A stretch of DNA of 64,000 nt, from contig OY760067.1 in assembly GCA_963662985.1 (NCBI GenBank), positions 868,001-932,000 of the forward strand. The letters are read 5' to 3'. A program made the position numbers and the translations under genes. Shown piece after piece: positions 8,711-17,041 of this stretch (positions are counted from its first letter, which is position 1; each line of letters starts with the position of its first letter). The notes beneath the pieces are model-generated. The model was not told the DNA's origin, ran no database searches, and worked only from the letters and a program-made list of their open reading frames with translations. The DNA comes from G963662985 sp963662985 (GTDB lineage Bacteria > Chloroflexota > Anaerolineae > Anaerolineales > UBA11579).

Positions 8711-9733
8711 CTAATTTATATAAACACAAACTCCATTCCATAAAATATAATTATAGGGACAAGGCGTAGGTGCAGGTGCAGGTGCAGAATTATCACTATT
8801 TTTTACTTTCACAGGTTCAGGTACTGCTGTCGATTTCACTCCATAACATACTCCCGGTTCAGAACCACTTGGTGTAAACCCATATGGTAAACGACATGTA
8901 TTATCTAACAAACTTATTTCTTTCAATGGATAATTAGCTTCACCCATCACAGGAGACCCAGCTTTCTCATTTGTCATCAGATCGTTATAATCCATCTTAT
9001 AACGTCCTTCAGCATCATTATTAGCCCAAGCACTCCACAAAAACATGCCATCTTTTTCAATCGCTGTTTTCTTCAAAGCAAATTCAATCGCATAAACATC
9101 ATCAGGATCACGTCGCTTCCACAACATCTCCTCCGCAGCATCTGCATTTCCATCAAACAAAACCTTCTCAAAACTATCCTCAGGTCTTCGATTCAACTCC
9201 GTATACAACGCCTGCTTTCCCCCCACATCATTATTGCGATCATACAAGAAATATACCCCATCCATATTCCATTCTGAATTTCGATCTCCTTGTGCCCAAA
9301 TCAAATAATCTCCCGTACCATCCATATCCACATCAATCTCAATTCCATAATACCCAGTCAATCCCCCCATCTCATTGTTAGACCCATTCAAACGGATTGT
9401 AAAATAATAATACTCACTATCATTTGTCACTTCCGCCTTCACAATGTCCAATTCTGGGTGATAGATCATCTCTTCTGTCTCAAACGGGCGTTCATACACA
9501 TTTCGATAAAACTCATCTCCAAAAGTTGTTATTGTCTTATTAGCTATATTTTGACTAACATGATCGTCCCAAGACACTGAAACCCAACCTGGTTCACCTG
9601 GTTCAGCCAATTCGCCAGTAACATCAACGCCCACCGCCACAGCAGCTTCAACCACAGCACTGTTAATCAAACCAAGTGCCAACACCCCTATAAAAATAAA
9701 GCCAAAGATCAAAAGTAATTTGCCGTTTTTCAT
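8711..9733 (-). CDS. secreted protein with DxDxDG-type calcium-binding-like motif
   Basis: A 340-residue protein with an N-terminal signal peptide (MKNGKLLLIFGF, hydrophobic core, cleavage near VVEAA). AGGAGGAAG precedes the ATG. The mature protein has a beta-rich look and a stretch DVDMDGTGDY around residue 135 that resembles a calcium-binding loop. Near the C-terminus are four cysteines, two of them beside a short PAPAPTP linker, which could form disulfides outside the cell. I do not recognise the family with certainty; a carbohydrate-binding or DOMON-like beta-sandwich is possible. A 13-bp inverted repeat lies next to its ribosome-binding site. Confidence 0.72.
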   Translation of the reverse strand: MKNGKLLLIFGFIFIGVLALGLINSAVVEAAVAVGVDVTGELAEPGEPGWVSVSWDDHVSQNIANKTITTFGDEFYRNVYERPFETEEMIYHPELDIVKAEVTNDSEYYYFTIRLNGSNNEMGGLTGYYGIEIDVDMDGTGDYLIWAQGDRNSEWNMDGVYFLYDRNNDVGGKQALYTELNRRPEDSFEKVLFDGNADAAEEMLWKRRDPDDVYAIEFALKKTAIEKDGMFLWSAWANNDAEGRYKMDYNDLMTNEKAGSPVMGEANYPLKEISLLDNTCRLPYGFTPSGSEPGVCYGVKSTAVPEPVKVKNSDNSAPAPAPTPCPYNYILWNGVCVYIN

Positions 9734-9748
9734 TTAATTCTTCCTCCT

Positions 9749-9785
9749 ATTAATGTTTAATAAATATAAATAATTAAACATTAAT
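9749..9785. repeat. 13-bp inverted repeat, possible operator
   Basis: Perfect arms ATTAATGTTTAAT and ATTAAACATTAAT separated by 11 bp, immediately upstream of the ribosome-binding site of the 8711-9733 gene. The position suits a repressor site or a 5'-leader stem. Confidence 0.5.
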
Positions 9786-9994
9786 AGTATAGAAAATAAA
9801 TAAATTAAGTCAACATATATTAACAATATATATTAGATAATATATGTTTAATAATGCAGATTAATGAACGAGCACACAAAATAGCACTTCTTCTGTCTAT
9901 ATACAAAACTACCAAAAACAATATGAACAAAACCCTGTAAGATTGGAATTCAGACTCTTAAAAGCAACAATTCCATCCAATTCAGCGAAGCGCA

Positions 9995-10014
9995 CCTCCC
10001 TTTATAAAGGGAGG
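9995..10014. repeat. perfect 20-bp palindrome
   Basis: CCTCCCTTTATAAAGGGAGG. There is no T-run, so it is not a classic terminator; it lies just upstream of the AT-rich SEFIR gene and could mark an insertion boundary. Confidence 0.5.
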
Positions 10015-10119
10015 ATTTTACATCGAAGCCCAATATATACACTAATAAATTCCCATTTATAAATAACAAGTGATTTATGATAATATATTAAAAACAAGAT
10101 TGCTTATAAAAGAGGGTAT

Positions 10120-11544
10120 ATGGATATAAAAACCAAAAAAGTATTTATTTCTTATTCATGGACAAGCGAAGATAAAGTTTTAGAATTAGCCCAAAGATTA
10201 ATGTCTGATGGTGTAGAGATCGTTTTAGACAAATGGGATTTACAACCTGGACAAGATAAATATATTTTTATGGAAACATCAGTAAGTGACCCTAAAATCG
10301 ATAAAGTTTTACTAATCTGTGACAAAGCCTATCAAGAAAAAGCAAATCAAAGAAAAGGTGGTGTTGGAAATGAAACTTTAATCATTTCTTCAAAAATATA
10401 TCAAAGTACTGAACAAACAAAATTTATACCAATAATTTTTGAATTTGATGAAGATAACCAACCTTGTTTACCAAATTATATTCAGTCAAGAATTTATATA
10501 AATTTATCAAACGATGAAATTTTTGAAAAAGAATATGAAAAACTACTTCGAGATATTTATGAAAAACCAGAGCATAGAAAACCCGCATTAGGAAAAAAAC
10601 CAGAATGGTTAGATCAAGAAGAAAAAGATTTTTTTCCAATAAGAAATTTATTAAAACAATTAAAACAAAACGAAAATAAAACATCAAAATTATCGATATT
10701 AAATCGACAAATAATAGAAATAATATCAAACACATTGCTTTCATTTGGTTTCAAAGAAAATGAAGATATCACTCCTTATACTTATATGCAGAAAATTGAA
10801 GAACAAAAAATTCTTCGGGATTTACTCTTTGATTATATAGAAGTACTGATAGAAAATAATTTCGAAGTAGAAGAAAATATAACAAATTTATTTGAAAATC
10901 TTTATTACTCTTTGAAAAAAAATTTAGCTGGGAGATCAGCATATCAAACAAATACAAATGAGACTTTAGAATTTTTCATATGGGAATCTTTTATAGGTAC
11001 AATTGCAATATTACTATATTATAAAAAATATAACATAATATATCAAATAATTTCTCATTCGTATTATGATGAAAGTAATAATCAATTTTATTTTTATACT
11101 GAATTTAGATTTTATTTAAATTATTTGGAAAGATCAATAAAACCTACAACTGAAATACCAAACCGTTATTCTCTATCAGCTGATATTATTGTTTCTAGAG
11201 AAAAAAAGCCTATTATAACAAAAGAAAATATTATTCTTGCTGATATTTTATTATGGCAATTAAGTTGTTTTTCAGAAGTGATACTTCATTACACTTGGTT
11301 TCCCACAACTTACATTTATGATAATTATTCAAAAATCAATAGAACTTTCTGGGGAAAAATAAAATCAAAAAAACATTGTGAAAATATTCTTCCTATATTA
11401 AATTTTGTTGATATAGAAGAATTAAAAATATCACTTAAAAAATTAGAAGTAAATTCAAGAGAAATTAGACATCAAAATTGTTTTGAACACCCTCTATGGA
11501 TAACTGAAATAATTTCAATTGATGAAATAGCAAGTATTAATTAA
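10120..11544 (+). CDS. SEFIR/TIR-like domain protein, candidate immune effector
   Basis: A 474-residue protein. Residues 6-150 form a SEFIR/TIR-type domain: KVFISYSW at the first strand, GVEIVLDKWDLQPGQD after the first helix pair, VLLICDKAYQEKANQRKGGVG, then a strand near PIIFEF. This form occurs in bacterial defence and signalling proteins; NAD cleavage is known for some TIR relatives but cannot be read from this sequence. The remaining 320 residues are helical, AT-rich and unrecognised, and may be the sensor. GAGGG precedes the ATG. The gene is far more AT-rich than the cyclase it converges on, and its stop overlaps that gene by 8 bp in a TTAATTAA palindrome. This suggests lateral acquisition. 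Confidence 0.82.
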   Translation: MDIKTKKVFISYSWTSEDKVLELAQRLMSDGVEIVLDKWDLQPGQDKYIFMETSVSDPKIDKVLLICDKAYQEKANQRKGGVGNETLIISSKIYQSTEQTKFIPIIFEFDEDNQPCLPNYIQSRIYINLSNDEIFEKEYEKLLRDIYEKPEHRKPALGKKPEWLDQEEKDFFPIRNLLKQLKQNENKTSKLSILNRQIIEIISNTLLSFGFKENEDITPYTYMQKIEEQKILRDLLFDYIEVLIENNFEVEENITNLFENLYYSLKKNLAGRSAYQTNTNETLEFFIWESFIGTIAILLYYKKYNIIYQIISHSYYDESNNQFYFYTEFRFYLNYLERSIKPTTEIPNRYSLSADIIVSREKKPIITKENIILADILLWQLSCFSEVILHYTWFPTTYIYDNYSKINRTFWGKIKSKKHCENILPILNFVDIEELKISLKKLEVNSREIRHQNCFEHPLWITEIISIDEIASIN

Positions 11545-14500
11545 CCTTCCCCCCCACCGCCTGTAGAATCTCCACATGCAGCGGCAACCCTAAAAACGTC
11601 TCACGGAACCCAGACTCAGCCGGAATCTTCTCCCACTTCGCCATCATCACCGCATGCGCCTTCTGCAAAAACGCATCCGCATCCTCCCCATACCCATTCT
11701 CACGCAACACCTGCGCATGCACAAAATAAATCTCCTCCCCCACACACTCAATCATCTGCGTAAACCCAAACGCCTCAAACAACCGCACCGCCTCCCAAGA
11801 TTCCTCAATCGCCCGCCAGCGCAACTGCACCTGCTCCTCCTCCGGAGAAAACGACAACATCGCCAAATATAATTCCGCCAACTTACACGCCGCCCCCATT
11901 CGATACTGACGCGACAACAAATTCTCCGTCTCCACCAAATGGTTCACCTGCACCAAATCATGCACACTCTCAATCAACCCCTCCTTCTTCGGCCACTCAA
12001 TCGCAAAATCCGCCTTCGCCAACTGCACCCCCACAAAAGCCGTCTGCACCGTCTCCAACTCAGGCAACACCTCCTGCGCCATCCGCAAAAACTCAGCCGC
12101 CTGCCCCTCATTCTCCTCCAACATCGCCACCTGCGCCAACCGCAAATAGCAAAAAATTCGATCCGGATGATACTTCCGAATTCGCAAACTCTCCTGCAAC
12201 ATCGGCATCGCCCCCACCACATCCCCCAAATAGAGTCCCCGCACCAACCCATAATCCAACAATGCCCACCCCTCATTCGTCCGAGAGCCAATCTCGCGCG
12301 CCAAATCCACCCGCGCCTCCGCAAAATCCGTCATCAAAGCAAAATAATCCCCCTCACGCTCCGCCCCAGCCCCCAACAAATTCAAAATCTCAAGCTCCTC
12401 CACCTTCCCATCCAATTCCTTAGAAAGTGCCTGCGCCTGCTCCAAATACACCAAACTCTGATCCAACTGATCCACCCCATATCGCTTCGCCAACATCAAC
12501 AACATCCGCAACTCCACCTGCGCGTTCCCCTGCGCCCGTGCCATCGCCAAAACCGCTTCCCCTTCATCCCACCAATCCTCGCTTCGTCGCACAGATTTCA
12601 ACTGCACCAACTGCATCCGGCATCGCAACACCAAAGAATCATCCCCCGTCTCCTCCGCATAGCCCAGCGCCTCTTCCATCATCCGAATCCCAATCGCCAA
12701 ATCATCCTGCATCCGCACATCCACCACCTCAGGCTGCAACAACAAAGCCTCCACCCGCACAGCCGGCGCATCAATCTTATTCGCCAACACCTGCAACGTA
12801 TGCGCATCCAAACTTGCCTTATCTTTTCGCCCCAATTCATAGAACAACCCCGTCCGTGCCTGCACACACGCAAACAACATCCGCAACTGCCCCACCAACG
12901 TATCCTCTTCCATTTCATAAAGCAAACGAATCGCCATCGAATAAAAATGAATCGCCTCATTGTTCGCATACGCATTTTGCGCCTGCTGAGCCGCCTCCAC
13001 CGTATATTGCAACTCCTTCGCCACATTCCCCGCCGCATGGAACTGATACGCCAACAAAGAATAATAATTCGAATAATCCATCAACAACTTTTCCAAAGCC
13101 GCCCCCGCGCGCGCATGCAACTCCTCCCGATGATGGTTCAACAAACTGTCATAAAGCACATCCCGCAACAACATTGAAGAAAACCGATAAGTCTCCCCCA
13201 ACGTCGCATGCAACCCCGTCTGTCGAATCACATCCTCGCGCAACAACTCATTCAAACTCTTCTGCAACACACTAGGCTCAGCCACCATCTCCGCCAAAAC
13301 CCCATCCCAAAACACACTCCCCAAAACACTCGCCGCCTGCAACACCGCCATCGCATTCTCGCTCAAGCGGTCCAAACGCGCAAACAACATCGTCTGCAAA
13401 TTGTCCGGCACATCCAGCGAAGTAATTTTCCGCGTCAAACGCCACGCCTCATTTTCCTTCACCAACACCCCACTAGACACCATCTCCTCCAAGAACAACC
13501 GCATAAAATACGGATTCCCCTCAGATTTCTCAATCAACAAATCGCGCTCTTCCTTAGAAAAAACATCCGCCCCCACCAAATCATTCACCCATTTTCCACT
13601 CTGTCGCTTATTAATCTTCTTCAGCTCAATCCGCGCCAATCGATGCGGAAAACGAGTTTCCAAAAAATGGTCCAAATCCCACGCCAACGTCTCCCGTTGC
13701 AACCGATACGTAATCAAAAAGCTCACCGGCGCCTCTTCACACAACGGCAAACAATATTGCAACAAACTCAAACTCGCATGATTAATCCACTGCACATCCG
13801 AAAAAACAATCATCACCCGTTCCTGTTGCGCCATCGCCAACAGCCAGTTCCACACCGCCCGATAAGTCTGATGGTTCAACCCCTGCTCATCCAAATAAGC
13901 CAACTGATTCGCAAACTGCTCATCCTCCGGCAACCCCATCAAACGCACCAAATAAGGATAATACCGCCCAAACCGATCCCCCCACAAAGCCACACTCTTC
14001 TCCAACAAGCGATCTCGCACCAAAATCTCGTCCGACAACGTCTGAATATTCAACCAATTCCGCAGCAAATTGCTCCACTCTTCATACCCCCACCCCTCTT
14101 GATAAGACCGACAGCGCGTCTTCAACCACAACACCTCCGGCACGCTCTCATTCGCCAATTCGCTCGGGGTCAGCATCTCCGCCGCCGACTCTCGGCTCAA
14201 ATAGCCCCCCCTAAACTGCGCCAACACTTCCTTGCGCAGCGCCAAATCCCGCATCACATTCCCCCGCACATGGTCCACAATCCACGTCTTCCCCATCCCC
14301 TTATCCCCCGTAATCGTGCACACCAACCCGCGCCCGTCCACCAAAGAAGTCACCACCTCTTGCAAAGTCGCAATATCCTTCTCCCGTCCCACCACAGAAT
14401 AGCGTTGATTCAACAACTGCTTCTTCGGGAACTCCGCCACATCATGCACTTGTGCCAACGGTCGATAGACCGCAATCGCTTCCTTAATCCCCTTCACCCG

Positions 14501-15265
14501 AATCTCCCCCAAAGCCTTCCAAGTGAACTTATCCCGCACTTCCGCATAAGTCCCCCCAGCCACCAAAACCGTGCCCGGTTCTGCCGCCGTCTCCATCCGT
14601 GCCGCCACCGCCACCGCTTCCCCCATCGCCGTGTTCTCAGAGTGAAACGAATCATTTCCAATCCGCCCTGCAATCACTTCCCCCGTGCTCACCCCCACCC
14701 GCAGCCGCACAGACCGCGCATTAATCGCCGCCGCCTGCCCCGCCACAAATTCCGCAAACACCCGTTGCATCCCCAAAGCCGCGGCCACCGCGCGCTCCGG
14801 GTCATCCTCATGCGTCTTCATCGCCCCAAAAAAGGCCACCAACCCGTCCCCACGGAACTGGTCAATCCCCCCCCCAAATGCCACAATTTCACTTTCCAAA
14901 CGTTGAAAAATCTGGTTCATCAGCGTCACCCAGCGTTCCGTGCCAATCTCATCCAACAGATCAGTCGACCCCTGCACATCCGCCACAATCACCGATGCCA
15001 CCTTACGTGTCCCCGCCACCGCCAACACCTCGCTCGTCGGTTCCACCAATTCCCCCGTCGTCCCCTTCGCCACGCTCACCGTGCTCGTCACATCCCCCTC
15101 CATCACCATCGCATCCAGCGCCTGCCCGCAATACGCACAAAAATGATACCCCATCGGGTTCACTCGTTCGCAATGTTCACACACCTGCCCGATCCGCGTC
15201 CCGCAATTCCCGCAGAACACCGCATCCGCCACAGAATCAAATCCACAATTAGAACAAACGCTCAT
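11537..15265 (-). CDS. zinc-ribbon, class III nucleotidyl cyclase, AAA ATPase and TPR protein
   Basis: I start it at the ATG giving MSVCSNCGF (15265) because GGAAGG lies at better spacing there than for upstream in-frame ATGs. Two zinc ribbons (CxxC pairs) occupy residues 4-47. A class III cyclase domain follows (about 88-270), with metal-binding Asp96 (ADVQGST) and Asp140 (RGDGLVAFFG). The usual Asn of VNxAAR is Ala here (AVAVAAR), and the base-selecting Lys is Gln, so product and activity are uncertain. An STAND-like AAA module has Walker A GDKGMGKT near 320, and the last 550 residues are TPR-like helices. It lies just downstream of, and in the same direction as, a cNMP-binding protein gene, its likely receptor partner. 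Confidence 0.9.
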   Translation of the reverse strand: MSVCSNCGFDSVADAVFCGNCGTRIGQVCEHCERVNPMGYHFCAYCGQALDAMVMEGDVTSTVSVAKGTTGELVEPTSEVLAVAGTRKVASVIVADVQGSTDLLDEIGTERWVTLMNQIFQRLESEIVAFGGGIDQFRGDGLVAFFGAMKTHEDDPERAVAAALGMQRVFAEFVAGQAAAINARSVRLRVGVSTGEVIAGRIGNDSFHSENTAMGEAVAVAARMETAAEPGTVLVAGGTYAEVRDKFTWKALGEIRVKGIKEAIAVYRPLAQVHDVAEFPKKQLLNQRYSVVGREKDIATLQEVVTSLVDGRGLVCTITGDKGMGKTWIVDHVRGNVMRDLALRKEVLAQFRGGYLSRESAAEMLTPSELANESVPEVLWLKTRCRSYQEGWGYEEWSNLLRNWLNIQTLSDEILVRDRLLEKSVALWGDRFGRYYPYLVRLMGLPEDEQFANQLAYLDEQGLNHQTYRAVWNWLLAMAQQERVMIVFSDVQWINHASLSLLQYCLPLCEEAPVSFLITYRLQRETLAWDLDHFLETRFPHRLARIELKKINKRQSGKWVNDLVGADVFSKEERDLLIEKSEGNPYFMRLFLEEMVSSGVLVKENEAWRLTRKITSLDVPDNLQTMLFARLDRLSENAMAVLQAASVLGSVFWDGVLAEMVAEPSVLQKSLNELLREDVIRQTGLHATLGETYRFSSMLLRDVLYDSLLNHHREELHARAGAALEKLLMDYSNYYSLLAYQFHAAGNVAKELQYTVEAAQQAQNAYANNEAIHFYSMAIRLLYEMEEDTLVGQLRMLFACVQARTGLFYELGRKDKASLDAHTLQVLANKIDAPAVRVEALLLQPEVVDVRMQDDLAIGIRMMEEALGYAEETGDDSLVLRCRMQLVQLKSVRRSEDWWDEGEAVLAMARAQGNAQVELRMLLMLAKRYGVDQLDQSLVYLEQAQALSKELDGKVEELEILNLLGAGAEREGDYFALMTDFAEARVDLAREIGSRTNEGWALLDYGLVRGLYLGDVVGAMPMLQESLRIRKYHPDRIFCYLRLAQVAMLEENEGQAAEFLRMAQEVLPELETVQTAFVGVQLAKADFAIEWPKKEGLIESVHDLVQVNHLVETENLLSRQYRMGAACKLAELYLAMLSFSPEEEQVQLRWRAIEESWEAVRLFEAFGFTQMIECVGEEIYFVHAQVLRENGYGEDADAFLQKAHAVMMAKWEKIPAESGFRETFLGLPLHVEILQAVGGKVN

Positions 15266-15329
15266 GCCCATGCCTTCCCGCAAAAACAAAATAAAATACC
15301 ATCAGTATTTTATTTCACATCGAATCAAC

Positions 15330-15773
15330 TTATTCCTTATCCTCTTCCCCCAGCGTATCCAACGCCGTTCGGAATCGCTTCGCCACTTCCTGCAACACCA
15401 ACACCGCCATCTCCGCATCATCCTTCAACAAATCATAGAAATCCCAGCGCGACAAAGCATAGCACTCCACATCCGCAGTCGCCACCACCGTCGCCGTCCG
15501 TGGACCATCGTCCAGCAGCCCCAGCTCCCCAAAAAAATCATTCGCCCCCAACTGGTTCACCACCTCGCGCTCCCCCGTGCGCAACTGCCGCACCACATCC
15601 ACCGTCCCACTCGTCAGCAAATACAACCCATCCCCGCCTTCCCCCTGGCGCACCAACTCACGCCCCTGCTCAAACGTCCGACGCACCAAAATATTCGCCA
15701 ACTTACGTTGCTGCCCCCGACTCAAATTCTCAAACAAAGGCATCTGCCGAATAAAATCGATCTTCTCTGACAT
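15330..15773 (-). CDS. stand-alone cyclic nucleotide-binding protein
   Basis: A 147-residue single-domain protein of the CAP/cNMP-binding family. The phosphate-binding cassette reads FFGELGLLDDGPRTATV, with the conserved Gly-Glu and Arg for the cyclic phosphate and ribose. There is no helix-turn-helix, kinase or membrane part, so it must act on a partner. AAGGAAG precedes the ATG. The cyclase gene starts 64 bp downstream in the same direction, so the two probably form an operon in which the cyclase makes the ligand. It shares the skewed composition of the cyclase gene, which suggests that the pair is old in this genome. Confidence 0.9.
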   Translation of the reverse strand: MSEKIDFIRQMPLFENLSRGQQRKLANILVRRTFEQGRELVRQGEGGDGLYLLTSGTVDVVRQLRTGEREVVNQLGANDFFGELGLLDDGPRTATVVATADVECYALSRWDFYDLLKDDAEMAVLVLQEVAKRFRTALDTLGEEDKE

Positions 15774-15836
15774 ATCATCTTCCTTCTTTTAAAAGACTGG
15801 TTTTATGATATTGTATCATTTTTCTATCACAAAAAA

Positions 15837-16538
15837 TTACAAATCAAAAATTTTAGAAATAGGTGAAATTTTTATTTCCCCATCTATTTTACCCATGTAT
15901 ATTTTCTGTTGAAATGTATTGTCAAAAATATCCATATAATCTAAGAAAATTACATATTCTCCATTGAAATTATTAGGATGATGAATTTCAATCAAAAATA
16001 CTTCAACTTCATTTACTCCGATAAATTCCTTATTAAAAAGAAGAAATTTATCATGTTGCTTTTCATTTTTAATTTTAAAATCAAACCCATTATGCTCTAT
16101 ATTTGAAAAATAATTATCATCTAAGTCTAAAAAATCCAAATTCGACATATTTGTTTTTTCTTTGATTTTATCAAAAGTACATTTTACTTTTATGGCAACA
16201 CCATTTCCAATATTCTTAATTGGAATATGTACTGGTGTTGGATAATTATCTCCAGAAAAATTCAAATATACCTTATTTATGTAATCATACTCTTTAATAA
16301 GACTAATTTCTCCATCTACAAAATCAATAGCTGTAACAAATCCTATTTTATGTGAATTTTCAATATCTTTTGAATATTCAATGATTGTAAATATTGGTTT
16401 ATTTTCTAATTTTCTTTGTTCAAATAATTTCTTATTTTCATATTTTATTGTTATTCTTAGTGCAATAAAAGTAATAATCCCACCAATAATACTGCCAACA
16501 ACATCTCCCCATCCATCTAGAAAAGGTTTAATAGTCAT
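15837..16538 (-). CDS. hypothetical protein with one N-terminal membrane helix
   Basis: A 233-residue protein. After a short start, one hydrophobic helix (residues about 12-30, GSIIGGIITFIALRITI) is followed by a charged stretch and a beta-rich domain with no recognised motif. The orientation is probably N-out with a cytoplasmic domain. AGGAGG lies just before the ATG. The gene is AT-rich like the SEFIR and edge genes, and sits between the skewed-composition cNMP-binding and TfoX-like genes, so it may be an accessory insertion. Function unknown. Confidence 0.65.
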   Translation of the reverse strand: MTIKPFLDGWGDVVGSIIGGIITFIALRITIKYENKKLFEQRKLENKPIFTIIEYSKDIENSHKIGFVTAIDFVDGEISLIKEYDYINKVYLNFSGDNYPTPVHIPIKNIGNGVAIKVKCTFDKIKEKTNMSNLDFLDLDDNYFSNIEHNGFDFKIKNEKQHDKFLLFNKEFIGVNEVEVFLIEIHHPNNFNGEYVIFLDYMDIFDNTFQQKIYMGKIDGEIKISPISKIFDL

Positions 16539-16615
16539 TTTTCCTCCTATTTTTATACATTATACACTTATTCAAACCACTTCCCAATCACCCCCAAATC
16601 CCCTACAATATCCTT

Positions 16616-16966
16616 ATGACCACAAAAACCCCCACCCCCATCGAAACCCTCTTCTGGGATCTCGCCCACCAACTCTTCCTGCAACATCCCACCCTCACCG
16701 AGGGCCGCATCATGAGCCACCCCTGCCTGCGCATCAACGGCAACTTCGTCTCCATGACCTTAACCACATCGGACGGCATCGTCATTAAACTCCCCGCCGA
16801 ACGCGTCCACCAACTCATCCAAGCCGGCCAAGGCCAACCCTTCATCCCCAACGGCAAAGTATTCAAAGAATGGCTCCAACTAAGCCCCACCAATCCCACA
16901 CACCCCTCAGATCAAACCGACCTCTGGCTTCAACTCCTTCAAGAATCCATCCAATTCAACCAATAA
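16616..16966 (+). CDS. TfoX N-terminal/YjbR-like domain protein
   Basis: A 116-residue protein. The central pattern GRIMSHPCLRINGNFVS, then IKLPAE, then QPFIPNG and FKEWLQL follows the TfoX N-terminal domain layout (GRMFGxPCLxVNGxxF ... FxPxGRPMKEW). Proteins of this type include a competence regulator in gamma-proteobacteria, but in other phyla the role is unknown. There is no Shine-Dalgarno site. TACAAT at 16604-16609 ends 6 bp before the ATG, so the mRNA may be leaderless. Codon use is C-ending like the GH31 gene. Confidence 0.68.
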   Translation: MTTKTPTPIETLFWDLAHQLFLQHPTLTEGRIMSHPCLRINGNFVSMTLTTSDGIVIKLPAERVHQLIQAGQGQPFIPNGKVFKEWLQLSPTNPTHPSDQTDLWLQLLQESIQFNQ

Positions 16967-16972
16967 TCGATT

Positions 16973-17006
16973 TAAAAACAAAAAGATGGCTCTTCTCAAA
17001 CCATCT
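16973..17006 (-). terminator. terminator of the beta-helix sortase gene
   Basis: On the minus strand AGATGG and CCATCT pair around an 11-base loop and are followed by a T-rich run. It is a modest hairpin placed 36 bp past the stop. Confidence 0.5.
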
Positions 17007-17041
17007 CCTTGTTAATTAACTGAATGCCAAGCAATCAAATA

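Larger units (their letters stand above)
9734..10119. other. AT-rich divergent intergenic region
   Basis: About 390 bp with no gene. It holds the inverted repeat at 9749-9785, further ATATAT-rich dyads around 9812-9850, and a hairpin at 9995-10014. It would carry the promoters of the divergent secreted-protein and SEFIR genes, but I see no convincing -35/-10 pair. Confidence 0.5.

Noticed and set aside
11939..13275. Long plus-strand frames over the cyclase TPR region
   Set aside because: Same cause; low-complexity translation, no ribosome site, opposite to a gene with clear domains.
13208..15754. 848-codon plus-strand open frame
   Set aside because: It is antisense to the cyclase gene, is extremely rich in Pro, His, Arg and Gln, and shows no domain; it results from the skewed base composition.
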